Positions 6,473-13,995 are shown, counted from the stretch's first letter. The stretch: 23,273 nucleotides of DNA from UBA3871 sp002392265 (GCA_946614255.1 CAMOGS010000016.1:1-23273); one strand, 5' to 3'. The notes: a model not told the origin generated them from the sequence alone. Made by a program: numbers and translations.

Positions 6473-7696
6473 TTACCAACCGAGCTTTGTCATAGCTTCA
6501 TCAACAGCCTTGATAACGATGTCGATTTCTTCCTTGCCTACGATGAGAGGTGGAACGAAACGGAGAACGTTTCCTGCTGTGTTGTTGATGAGAACGTTGC
6601 TGTCCTTGTAGCAGAGGTCAACTACAGGCTGACCGGAAGGCTGATTGAGCTCGATACCGTTAATCATACCGAGGCCTCTGATTTCCTTTACTGCCTTTGG
6701 ATGGTTCTTTTCGATTACAGCGTGCATCTGCTCGCGGAAGTATTCACCCATCTTTGCAGCGTTGTCGATAACGCCTTCGTTGAGCATTACATCAAGAGTA
6801 GTTGCTGCGAGTGCGCAAGCCAGAGGGCCGCCTGCAAATGTTGAGCCGTGTGTTCCAGGAACGAGAACCTTTGTAGCTTCGCCCTTTGCGCAAACTGCTG
6901 CGATAGGAACACCGGAGCCGAGAGCCTTTGCCATTGAGCAAGTATCAGGCTCTACACCGTAGTTCTGGTGTGCGAAGAGCTTGCCTGTACGGCCGGAACC
7001 AACCTGCACTTCGTCGAACATCAGGAGGATGTCGTTTTCGTCGCAGATTTTGCGAAGACCTTCGAGGAATTCCTTGCTTGCAGGTCTTACACCGCCTTCG
7101 CCCTGTACAGGCTCAGTGAGGATTGCGCATACGTATTCGTCCATGAGCATCTTTACGGACTCAAGGTTGTTGAACTCAGCATATCTGAAGCCTGTAGGAA
7201 GTGGCTCGAAATATCTGTGAACGCCATACTGGCCTGTTGCTGTACAAGTAGCAAGTGTACGGCCGTGGAAGGAGTTCTTCATTGTGATAACAACGTATCT
7301 TTCAGGATGACCGTGGTCCTTTGCATACTTTCTTGCGAGCTTGATCTGGCCTTCGTTTGCTTCCGCACCGGAGTTTGCAAAGAGAACCTTGTCAAAGCAG
7401 GAATTTTCAACAATCAGCTTTGCAGTCTGAACTGCAGGCTCGTTGTAGAAATAGTTGGAGCAGTGAAGAATAGTCTCTGCTCTTTCCTGGAGGCACTTCT
7501 TGATTGCAGGGTGGCAGTGGCCGAGGCCGTTTACTGCGATACCGCCGATGAAGTCGAGGTACTTCTTGCCGTCCTTGTCAAATACGTAAGCGCCTTCGCC
7601 TCTCTCCATTGAGATTGGCATACGTACGTGGTTTCCATATAAATACTTATCGCCGTTTTCGATAACTTCCTGATTTGTCTTGAACTTCTGGATCAT
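6473..7696 (-). CDS. argD: Acetylornithine aminotransferase
   Basis: Class III PLP aminotransferase that moves an amino group from glutamate to N-acetylglutamate semialdehyde, giving N-acetylornithine. The 407 residues are the usual length. Visible landmarks are NSGAEAN (108-114, PLP phosphate binding), SFHGRT (142-147), TEPVQGEGG (194-202), the catalytic aspartate in MFDEVQVGSGRTG (D228) and the Schiff-base lysine K257 in SMAKALGSG. The ATG at 7696 has AAAGGAG with a good spacing. It is the last gene of the argC-argJ-argB-argD operon, 32 bases after argB, and is closed by the terminator at 6408-6442. Close relatives also accept ornithine, GABA or succinyl-ornithine; the operon makes the acetylornithine role nearly certain. 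Confidence 0.96.
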   Translation of the reverse strand: MIQKFKTNQEVIENGDKYLYGNHVRMPISMERGEGAYVFDKDGKKYLDFIGGIAVNGLGHCHPAIKKCLQERAETILHCSNYFYNEPAVQTAKLIVENSCFDKVLFANSGAEANEGQIKLARKYAKDHGHPERYVVITMKNSFHGRTLATCTATGQYGVHRYFEPLPTGFRYAEFNNLESVKMLMDEYVCAILTEPVQGEGGVRPASKEFLEGLRKICDENDILLMFDEVQVGSGRTGKLFAHQNYGVEPDTCSMAKALGSGVPIAAVCAKGEATKVLVPGTHGSTFAGGPLACALAATTLDVMLNEGVIDNAAKMGEYFREQMHAVIEKNHPKAVKEIRGLGMINGIELNQPSGQPVVDLCYKDSNVLINNTAGNVLRFVPPLIVGKEEIDIVIKAVDEAMTKLGW

Positions 7697-7728
7697 TTTA
7701 TTCTCCTTTTATCTACAATTGAAACTAA

Positions 7729-8571
7729 TTACCACTTGATTCCAACGCTTTCCTGAGCTGTACCGATTGTGGTGCCCAGTGTTTCCGTGAAAGCATCAAG
7801 TATTACGTGAGGTCTGCGACCGTCGATGATGTTAACGGAGTTAACGCCCTCGGAAATGGCCTGAACGCAGCAGTCAACCTTTGGAATCATACCGCCCGCA
7901 ATGGTACCCTTGTCCTTGAGAGCCTTTACATCCTTCACATTGAGGTAGCTGATGACGTCCTTTACCTTTATGTCGTTGCACAGACCTTCGATATCCGTAA
8001 GAAGCATAAACTTCTCTGCCTTTAATGCGCCCGCAACCTGACCTGCTGCGATGTCGCCGTTGATGTTGTAGCTCTGGCCGTTGCCGTCGGTTCCGATCGG
8101 AGCGATTACAGGGATGAAGCCTGCATCGAGGATTGCATCGATAGCTTCGGTGTTTACCTTTACAACATTTCCTACATAGCCGAGGTCTACCTCAGCCTTC
8201 TGCTTTTCGCAGATAAGCATATTTCCCGATACGCCGGAAAGGCCTACAGCTTTTCCGCCCGCCTTGTTGATAAGCCCCACAAGTTCGGTGTTCACCTGAC
8301 CGATAAGCACCATTTCCACCACGTCGATTACTTCATCGGTGGTCTTTCTGAGGCCGTTCACGAACTCAACCTTTGCGCCGACTTTCTCGATCATCTTGTT
8401 GATCATCGGGCCGCCGCCGTGAGCGAGTATCGGGCGCATACCCATCTTCCACAGTGCCACAACGTCTTCAACAACTGCAGCTTTGAGCTCGTCATTTATC
8501 ATTGCGTTGCCACCGTATTTGATGAGGATGGTCTTGCCCTTGTACTGCTCCATCAATTTTTCTTTATCCAT
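7729..8571 (-). CDS. argB: Acetylglutamate kinase
   Basis: Amino-acid kinase family enzyme that phosphorylates N-acetylglutamate, usually the committed and feedback-regulated step of the cyclic arginine pathway. Motifs present: IKYGGNAM (17-24, nucleotide and phosphate lysine), AHGGGPMI (50-57), GLSGVSGN and the late GGMIPKVDCC lysine motif. It has 280 residues. Arginine-sensitive kinases carry a longer N-terminal helix and a C-terminal signature with two glycines before GT. Here the N-terminal extension is short (MDKEKLMEQYKGKT) and the C-terminal signature reads HVILDAFTETLGTTI, so arginine inhibition may be weak or differently tuned; this is a reading, not a proof. The ATG at 8571 has an AGGAAA site. 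It lies 50 bases after argJ and 32 before argD. Confidence 0.96.
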   Translation of the reverse strand: MDKEKLMEQYKGKTILIKYGGNAMINDELKAAVVEDVVALWKMGMRPILAHGGGPMINKMIEKVGAKVEFVNGLRKTTDEVIDVVEMVLIGQVNTELVGLINKAGGKAVGLSGVSGNMLICEKQKAEVDLGYVGNVVKVNTEAIDAILDAGFIPVIAPIGTDGNGQSYNINGDIAAGQVAGALKAEKFMLLTDIEGLCNDIKVKDVISYLNVKDVKALKDKGTIAGGMIPKVDCCVQAISEGVNSVNIIDGRRPHVILDAFTETLGTTIGTAQESVGIKW

Positions 8572-8621
8572 ATATTTTCCTATTTCCTTTTATTTTCTAC
8601 CGATCTGTGCCGCCGTAAGGA

Positions 8622-9842
8622 TTAGCTGCGATAGTCGCCGTTAATCTTTACATAATCATAAGTAAGGTCGCAGCCGTAAGCAGTTGCTTCTTCCTTTCCG
8701 TCATGGAAGTCAACGATTACGGTGATGTCCTTTTCCTTAAGGATGTTTGCAGCCTTGTCCTCATCGAATACGAGGCCTGCGCCCTCTGCCATAACCTGAA
8801 TCTTGCCTGCGCATGATTCGAGGAAGCAGTCAAGCTTGTCGGTTGCAAACTCTGCGCCGGAGTAGCCTGCTGCGCCGATGATGCGGCCCCAGTTAGCGTC
8901 CTGTCCGAAGAGTGCAGCCTTGAAGAGGTTCGAGCCTGCGATTGACTTTGCAACAAGTCTTGCGTCCTTAAGTGTCTGGAGGTTCTTTGCTTCAACGATC
9001 ATCATGTGGCTTGCGCCCTCACCGTCGGAAGCGATTTTCTTTGCCATGCCGATGCAGATGTAGTCGAGGGCTTCCTTGAAAGCCTTCTTATCTGCTTCGC
9101 TCTCTACCTTTACGCCGGAGGCTCCGTTTGCGATGAGGAAGAGGGAGTCGTTTGTGGAGGTGTCGCCGTCAACTGTAGTCATGTTGAATGACTTGTCAAC
9201 TGCGTCCTTGAGCATTGGCTGGAGAACCTCTGCGGAAATCTCTGCGTCGGTTGTGAAGTAAGCGAGCATTGTAGCCATGTTAGGGTGGATCATGCCGGAG
9301 CCCTTGCACATAGCGCCCATTCTTACAGCGCCGCCGGAGAGCTGGAGTTCAAAGGACATTTCCTTTGAAACTGTATCTGTAGTCATGATTGCCCATGCAG
9401 CATCGTGACCGTTCTTTGCGTCGAGCTTTGGAACGAGGTCCTTTACGCCCTGCATCATCTTGTCTACAGGCAGCTGTACGCCGATAACGCCTGTGGAGGA
9501 CATGATAACTTCATCAGGCTCGAGTCCGAGGAGCTTTGCAGCTTCGTTTTGGAGCTTGTCTGCGTTTGCAAGACCTTCCTTACCTGTTGCAGCGTTTGCG
9601 CAGCCGGAGTTCATGATGATGGCTCTGAGCTTTGCAGCCTTTAACTTTTCTCTACCGATGATAACAGGTGCTGCAGCGAACTTGTTTGTAGTAAATACTG
9701 CTGCGCAACTGGTCTTTGTCTCGGAATAGAGCATAGCCATATCAGGCTTTTCGCTCATCTTGCCTTTGATATTTGCGAATGTTGCTGAAGCTTTGAAGCC
9801 CTTTGGAGCGGTAACGCCACCTTCGATCATTTTATATTCCAT
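8622..9842 (-). CDS. argJ: Bifunctional glutamate N-acetyltransferase/ornithine acetyltransferase
   Basis: Recycles the acetyl group from N-acetylornithine to glutamate; bifunctional forms also use acetyl-CoA. It is a self-cleaving Ntn-fold enzyme: the cleavage site is visible as A190|T191 in HPNMATMLAYF, making T191 the catalytic nucleophile. The oxyanion-hole motif STGVIG is at 116-121 and the family C-terminus (YVKINGDYRS) is present. Length 406 is standard. The ATG at 9842 has TAGGAG upstream. No separate argA is seen in the window and the operon lacks argE, so ArgJ must supply ornithine release and probably also the first acetylation. Whether it truly accepts acetyl-CoA cannot be decided from sequence. 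Confidence 0.96.
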   Translation of the reverse strand: MEYKMIEGGVTAPKGFKASATFANIKGKMSEKPDMAMLYSETKTSCAAVFTTNKFAAAPVIIGREKLKAAKLRAIIMNSGCANAATGKEGLANADKLQNEAAKLLGLEPDEVIMSSTGVIGVQLPVDKMMQGVKDLVPKLDAKNGHDAAWAIMTTDTVSKEMSFELQLSGGAVRMGAMCKGSGMIHPNMATMLAYFTTDAEISAEVLQPMLKDAVDKSFNMTTVDGDTSTNDSLFLIANGASGVKVESEADKKAFKEALDYICIGMAKKIASDGEGASHMMIVEAKNLQTLKDARLVAKSIAGSNLFKAALFGQDANWGRIIGAAGYSGAEFATDKLDCFLESCAGKIQVMAEGAGLVFDEDKAANILKEKDITVIVDFHDGKEEATAYGCDLTYDYVKINGDYRS

Positions 9843-9889
9843 AATATTTCTCCTATTAACTGTATATCAACTATATTCGGATACGATGT

Positions 9890-10945
9890 TTATGGTGCTG
9901 TTGGAGGCATGTAGATGCCCATTGTTTCAGGAAGTCCCATGATGATGTTCATGTTCTGGATAGCCTGGCCTGCTGCACCCTTACCGATGTTGTCGATTAC
10001 GGAGCAGATGATTACTCTGTGTGTTCTTGGGTCGTAAGTAGCTGCCATGTCGCAGAAGTTGGAAGCTGCAGTCCACTTTGTGTTAGGAAGCTGGCTTGCA
10101 GGGTGTACTCTTACGAACGGCTCATCCTTGTACTGTGCCTGATAAAGATCGTAAAGCTCTTCGTTTGTGAAATCTCTGTTTACTGTGCAATAAATAGTAG
10201 CGTGAATACCTCTTGCCATAGGTGCGAGGTGTGGCTGGAAGTTAATGATATGCTTTACGCCTGTGATAGTTTCGATGTTCTGCTCGATTTCAGGAGTGTG
10301 TCTGTGTGTTGCAACACCGTAAGCTCTGAAATTGTTTTCCATCTCTGTGTAGAGGTTCTGGAATACCGGTCTGCGGCCTGCGCCTGTAGTACCGGAGATA
10401 GTGTTTACGATAATTGTATCCTTTACAACAGCGCCTGTCTTGAGGAGCGGATAAAGTCCGAGAGTGGTTGCTGTAGGATAGCAGCCCGGATTTGCGATGA
10501 GGTTTGCGTTCTTTGCCTTGTCTCTCCAGATTTCAGGAATGGAGTAAACTGCGTTCTTTGACATTTCGTGGTTCTTGTGCTTTACCTTGTACCACTCTTC
10601 CCAAACCTTTGCATCTCTGAAACGCATGTCTGCGCCAAAGTCGATAACCTTTACGCCCTTTGCGAGAGCCTTTTCAGCGTAATCGGAAACTGTACCCGCA
10701 TCTACTGCGAGGAACAGAACGTCTGTGTCTGAAAGGAGCTTTTCAACGGATGCATCATCAACGTCCTCGATAACGAGATCGTATTCGTTAAATCCGTTTA
10801 ATGCAGGGAATGTGTCTAAAAGTCTCTGGCCATGTGCAAAGCCATCAGCTACATGCATTAATTTTGTTTCAGGATGATTGAGCATCATTCTGAATAATTC
10901 GCCGCCGGCGTTTGAAGCCGCGCCGATCATAGAGTATCTAACCAT
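9890..10945 (-). CDS. argC: N-acetyl-gamma-glutamyl-phosphate reductase
   Basis: NADPH-dependent reductase giving N-acetylglutamate semialdehyde, third step of ornithine synthesis. It is 351 residues, the long type 1 form. The Rossmann motif is MIGAASNAGGEL (6-16), a variant of the usual GAxGYxGxEL. The catalytic cysteine is C155 in IANPGCYPTATTLGLYP, and the second active-site block with the catalytic histidine is visible as FQPHLAPMARGI. The ATG at 10945 has AAAGGAG about 10 bases upstream. It is the first gene of the arg operon, 47 bases before argJ. It is preceded by the sigma-54 promoter at 11031-11046 and has no obvious sigma-A promoter, so expression of the whole operon probably depends on the activator encoded just upstream. 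Confidence 0.96.
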   Translation of the reverse strand: MVRYSMIGAASNAGGELFRMMLNHPETKLMHVADGFAHGQRLLDTFPALNGFNEYDLVIEDVDDASVEKLLSDTDVLFLAVDAGTVSDYAEKALAKGVKVIDFGADMRFRDAKVWEEWYKVKHKNHEMSKNAVYSIPEIWRDKAKNANLIANPGCYPTATTLGLYPLLKTGAVVKDTIIVNTISGTTGAGRRPVFQNLYTEMENNFRAYGVATHRHTPEIEQNIETITGVKHIINFQPHLAPMARGIHATIYCTVNRDFTNEELYDLYQAQYKDEPFVRVHPASQLPNTKWTAASNFCDMAATYDPRTHRVIICSVIDNIGKGAAGQAIQNMNIIMGLPETMGIYMPPTAP

Positions 10946-10993
10946 TTTCTTTTCTCTCCTTTATTTGTAAATAAAATAATTGTATTTCTAACA

Positions 10994-11017
10994 GGATTAG
11001 CGGTTATTCGCCAATCC
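10994..11017 (-). promoter_or_regulatory. Stem-loop at the 5' end of the argC leader RNA
   Basis: In the minus-strand RNA GGAUUGGCG pairs fully with CGCUAAUCC (nine pairs, one G-U) around a six-base loop. It begins about three bases after the transcription start predicted from the sigma-54 promoter. It is not followed by a U run. It could stabilise the mRNA 5' end or bind a regulator. Confidence 0.45.
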
Positions 11018-11030
11018 ACAAATATAATAA

Positions 11031-11046
11031 TGCAAATTCCGTGCCA
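11031..11046 (-). promoter_or_regulatory. Sigma-54 (-24/-12) promoter of argCJBD
   Basis: Minus strand reads TGGCACGGAATTTGCA, an exact match to the consensus TGGCACG-N4-TTGCW with GG and GC at the required spacing. Transcription should start near 11020, giving a leader of about 75 bases before argC. An exact consensus match by chance in so short a gap is unlikely, and the upstream neighbour encodes the type of activator such a promoter needs. Confidence 0.9.
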
Positions 11047-11047
11047 A

Positions 11048-11084
11048 AACAAGCAAGCGCGGCAAAAATATTTCCGTGCTTGTT
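11048..11084. repeat. Imperfect inverted repeat between activator sites and sigma-54 promoter
   Basis: AACAAGC-type arms (11048-11062 and 11074-11084) enclose GGCAAAAATATTTCC, which resembles a degenerate copy of the TGCAAATATTTTTGCA sites. It could be a weak terminator for the regulator gene, an extra low-affinity site, or neither. Confidence 0.3.
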
Positions 11085-11193
11085 AGTGTTTTAACTATCC
11101 TTATTTTCTAATACATTTTTTGCACATTAGTGCCATGTCTTTTGGATGATTGATTACTTTGCTGTGGCAAAGCAGCAAATTTGTTACAGTTTG

Positions 11194-11231
11194 TGCAAAT
11201 ATTTTTGCATGAAATCGCAAATATTTTTGCA
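11194..11231. promoter_or_regulatory. Paired upstream activator sites for the arg operon
   Basis: Two dyads, TGCAAATATTTTTGCA (11194-11209) and CGCAAATATTTTTGCA (11216-11231), have centres exactly 22 bp (two helical turns) apart. They lie about 180 and 200 bp upstream of the predicted sigma-54 start, the normal range for enhancer sites. The second abuts the stop codon of the regulator gene. Binding by that regulator is inferred from the identical pair in front of its own gene. Confidence 0.8.
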
Positions 11232-12629
11232 TTACATTCCGTATTTGCGAAGCTTGTGTTGGAGCGTCTGTCTCTTTATAGCGAGCAGCTCTGCGGCTTT
11301 TGAAATGTTTCCGTCGCTTGCTGCGAGTGCCTCCTTTATTATGCTCTTTTCCACCATTTCGAGGTAATCGTCGAGATTGTCGTCAGAAAGTCTGAATTTA
11401 TCAATTTGCTTTCTCGGCTCGGCACCCTCGACAAACATCAGCATGTTCTCTGTCAGAACGTGTTCGCGGTCAGCCATTGAAACCGCTGCGGTTATCAGGT
11501 TCCGAAGCTCCCTGACATTGCCCGGATAATCGTGCGATATCAGCTTTTCCTTTGCCTTTTCCGAAAGCATCCAGATTTCTTTTCCGAACTTTTCGTTGTC
11601 TTTTTTTATAAACTCATCCGTCAGCTCGAGTATATCATCTCTGCGCTCGCGCAGAGGCGGTATGTCGATATTTATTATGTTCAGTCTGTAGTAAAGGTCA
11701 GAGCGCAGCCTGCCCTCTTCAATCAGCTTTTGAGGATCTCTGTTTACCGTAGCAATGATTCTCACATCCACAGGGATGTCCTTGCTGCCGCCGACTCTTC
11801 GTATGTATTCTTCCTGAAGCACGCGCAAGAGCTTGCTCTGCAGATCGTACGGCATGGCGCTGATTTCATCTAAAAGCAGTGTTCCGCCGTTTGCCTGCTC
11901 AAAAAGTCCTGCCCTGTCGACAGCTCCTGTAAAGCCGCCCTTTGTCGTGCCGAAAAGAATTCCTTCAAGCAGGCTCTCGGGAATTGCCGCGCAGTTTTGA
12001 GCGAGGAATGGACCGTTTTTACGCTCGCTGGCATAATGTATGCTCTGAGCAAACAGCTCCTTGCCTGTTCCCGTCTCGCCGTAGATAAACACGCTCGCAG
12101 AGCTGTTTGACGCACGTTTGGCGCGGTTTATCACCGATTTGAACTCTCTGTTGTTACCCTTTATATCGTCAAAGGTATAGCGTCTTATCATCGGTTTTTC
12201 AGCAGTTTTAGCCTTCGCCGGGCGTGCCTCGCTTTGGAGTGCTAAAAGCGTCTCGGACATATCCTTTATTCCCGTGATATCTCTGGCTATCTCAAAGGCC
12301 GCGATGACTTCGCCGTCCTCTCCGAAAACCGGGTATGTCGAGTTTACGCTCGTAACCTGTTTACCGTAAGCATTCTGATAGGTCTGCTCGACGTTTATGG
12401 TTGATTTCCTGTTTGACAGAGCCTGCCAAAGCGTACTGTCTTCCTTTTCTATGTGTGAAAAGACCTCGAGAAACGGCTTTCCGAGCACGTCCTCGCGCTG
12501 TATTTTTTCAACGATTGCCATGTTTTCGTTGTAAACTATTGAATGGTAGGCTTTATCCACGATGTGAATTGCCAAATCCGCCTTGTTTGCCAGCTCTGTT
12601 ATGACCTTTTGATATTCCTTTGCTTTCAT
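11232..12629 (-). CDS. RocR-like sigma-54-dependent transcriptional activator
   Basis: Enhancer-binding protein of 465 residues with three modules: an N-terminal PAS-like sensor (about 10-120), an AAA+ sigma-54 activation domain (about 150-385) and a Fis-type helix-turn-helix at the end (438-463, GNISKAAELLAIKRQTLQHK). In the AAA+ domain Walker A is GETGTGKE (184-191), Walker B is GGTLLLDEI (248-256), and the sigma-54 contact loop reads GGFTGA (231-236) where GAFTGA is usual. The stretch around the loop (LFGTTKGGFTGAVDRAGLFE) is typical of the RocR group. I chose the ATG at 12629 because it has AAGGTGA at good spacing; an in-frame ATG at 12659 adds ten residues without a site. It sits directly upstream of argC. 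The effector (ornithine, arginine or another metabolite) is unknown. Confidence 0.92.
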   Translation of the reverse strand: MKAKEYQKVITELANKADLAIHIVDKAYHSIVYNENMAIVEKIQREDVLGKPFLEVFSHIEKEDSTLWQALSNRKSTINVEQTYQNAYGKQVTSVNSTYPVFGEDGEVIAAFEIARDITGIKDMSETLLALQSEARPAKAKTAEKPMIRRYTFDDIKGNNREFKSVINRAKRASNSSASVFIYGETGTGKELFAQSIHYASERKNGPFLAQNCAAIPESLLEGILFGTTKGGFTGAVDRAGLFEQANGGTLLLDEISAMPYDLQSKLLRVLQEEYIRRVGGSKDIPVDVRIIATVNRDPQKLIEEGRLRSDLYYRLNIINIDIPPLRERRDDILELTDEFIKKDNEKFGKEIWMLSEKAKEKLISHDYPGNVRELRNLITAAVSMADREHVLTENMLMFVEGAEPRKQIDKFRLSDDNLDDYLEMVEKSIIKEALAASDGNISKAAELLAIKRQTLQHKLRKYGM

Positions 12630-12674
12630 CACTTCACCTTTCCGCTGTATGTGCCACAAACATCCTATGAAGAT

Positions 12675-12703
12675 ATCTTACCATAAACAAAAGAGTGGTG
12701 CAA
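12675..12703 (-). promoter_or_regulatory. Predicted sigma-A promoter of the RocR-like gene
   Basis: Minus strand TTGCAC (12703-12698), a 17-base spacer and TAAGAT (12680-12675). Both hexamers are moderate (three and four consensus bases). The -35 lies inside the activator-site dyad, so binding there would block it. Confidence 0.5.
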
Positions 12704-12720
12704 ATATTTTTGCACCACTC
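12693..12720. terminator. 28-bp dyad: probable pepT terminator overlapping a regulator site
   Basis: GAGTGGTGCAAA and TTTGCACCACTC are perfect inverted arms around TATT. On the minus strand TTTTGTTT follows, as in a rho-independent terminator, 38 bases after the pepT stop. The inner 16 bp are identical to the activator site at 11194-11209. Confidence 0.7.
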
Positions 12721-12736
12721 CGCCAATATTTTTGCG
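12699..12736. promoter_or_regulatory. Second pair of RocR-like binding sites
   Basis: TGCAAATATTTTTGCA (12699-12714) and CGCCAATATTTTTGCG (12721-12736) again have centres 22 bp apart. They lie 70-110 bp in front of the regulator's start codon, over its predicted -35, which suggests autorepression. A role at a distance on the arg promoter is also possible, since RocR sites can act from more than a kilobase away. Confidence 0.75.
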
Positions 12737-12758
12737 TTATTTATTCATAAAACTGTAA

Positions 12759-13985
12759 TTATTTGCAGGTTGCGAGATTCAAAAGCACCTGTACCATGCT
12801 CTCCATCGATTCAACAGGAATATATTCATAGCGCCCGTGGAAGTTAAATCCGCCCGTGGAAAGGTTCGGGCAAGGCAGCCCTTCAAAGGAAAGCTTCGCA
12901 CCGTCTGTGCCGCCTCGAATAGGAACTATGATCGGATCGACTCCCGCTTCCTTCATTGCAGAAACCGCATTATCCACGATGTACATGAAAGGCTCCACCT
13001 TTTCACGCATATTGTAATATGAATCCTTCATTTCAAGTACGAATGTACCCTCGCCGTATTTTGCATTGAGGTAATCTACCGTACTTCTGATGAAAGCCTT
13101 GCGCTTTTCGAAAATTTCTCTGCTGTGATCTCTCAGTATATACTCGACATGTGCCTCCGAACAGTCTCCGCCCATCTCCGCGAGGTGGTAAAAGCCCTCA
13201 TAGCCTTCGGTAGTCGCAGGTGTCTGGCTCTGCGGCAGCATCTGTGCAAACTCCGTCGCAAGAAGCGCTGCATTCACCATCTTGTTCTTTGCTTCGCCCG
13301 GATGAACCTCTCTGCCGTGCACGATTACCTTGAAGCCTGCGGCATTGAAGTTTTCGTACTCGATTTCGCCTACCTTGCCGCCGTCTACCGTGTAGGCATA
13401 GTCGGCGTCGAATGCCTTTACGTCAAACATTCTGATTCCGTCCGCACCCTCTTCGTCGGGTGAGAACGCGATGCGGATATCTCCGTGGAGCAGAGTCTTG
13501 TCCGTAAGAAGAGTCTCGGCCATAGTCATGATTTCGGCTACGCCCGCCTTGTCGTCGGCTCCGAGAAGCGTGCTGCCGTCAGTCACTACCAGAGTCTTTC
13601 CGACATTTTCCTTGAGGCTCGGGAATACCGAAGGCGACATTACCACCTTGCCGTCCTTTGACAAAGTGATGTCACCGCCGTCATAGTTTTCCACAAGGCG
13701 TGGGTTTACACCCTCACCCGGAGCATCGTCAACCGTATCCATGTGGGCGAGGAAACCGATTTTCGGTGCCTTCTTTCCGGATGGCAGGTTCGACGGAATC
13801 TTTGCCGTAACTATGCAGTGCTCGGAAAGCTTTACATCCTGAGCACCCATCTTTTCGAGCTCCGCAGTCAGCATTTTGGCGAGATCCCACTGACCTTCGG
13901 TAGTAGGAACCTTGTCCTCGCATGTGCTGTCCGACTGTGTATTAACCTTGACGTATCTTAAAAATCTGTCCAGTACCTTTTCCAT
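12759..13985 (-). CDS. pepT: Peptidase T (tripeptide aminopeptidase)
   Basis: M20-family dizinc exopeptidase of the cytoplasm that removes the N-terminal residue of tripeptides. At 408 residues it is full length. Zinc and catalytic motifs are all visible: GFLAHMDTVDDAPG (H81, D83), LLGADDKAGVAEIM (D144), FSPDEEGADGI (catalytic E178 and E179), YTVDGGKVGEIEYENFNAAG, the dimerisation-domain VHPGEAKNKMVNA, and the C-terminal RGGTDGAKLS with GGFNFHGRYEY (last zinc histidine). The ATG at 13985 has a perfect AAGGAG six bases upstream. The site overlaps the stop codon of the alarmone synthetase gene, ten bases apart, so the two are co-translated. It is probably the last gene of the ydjG-like operon. 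Confidence 0.95.
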   Translation of the reverse strand: MEKVLDRFLRYVKVNTQSDSTCEDKVPTTEGQWDLAKMLTAELEKMGAQDVKLSEHCIVTAKIPSNLPSGKKAPKIGFLAHMDTVDDAPGEGVNPRLVENYDGGDITLSKDGKVVMSPSVFPSLKENVGKTLVVTDGSTLLGADDKAGVAEIMTMAETLLTDKTLLHGDIRIAFSPDEEGADGIRMFDVKAFDADYAYTVDGGKVGEIEYENFNAAGFKVIVHGREVHPGEAKNKMVNAALLATEFAQMLPQSQTPATTEGYEGFYHLAEMGGDCSEAHVEYILRDHSREIFEKRKAFIRSTVDYLNAKYGEGTFVLEMKDSYYNMREKVEPFMYIVDNAVSAMKEAGVDPIIVPIRGGTDGAKLSFEGLPCPNLSTGGFNFHGRYEYIPVESMESMVQVLLNLATCK

Positions 13986-13995
13986 ATTTTACTCC

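Noticed and set aside
6968..7612. Plus-strand frame of 214 codons opposite argD
   Set aside because: Cysteine-rich antisense reading of a highly conserved enzyme, without start signal; explained by argD codon use.
11119..11135. Second possible sigma-54 promoter, minus strand TGGCACTAATGTGCAA
   Set aside because: The distance between GG and GC is one base short of the strict spacing, while a perfect element lies 85 bases downstream.
12636..12656. TGGCAC in front of the RocR-like gene as a -24 element
   Set aside because: No TTGCA-like -12 at the correct distance; the bases there read AGCGG.
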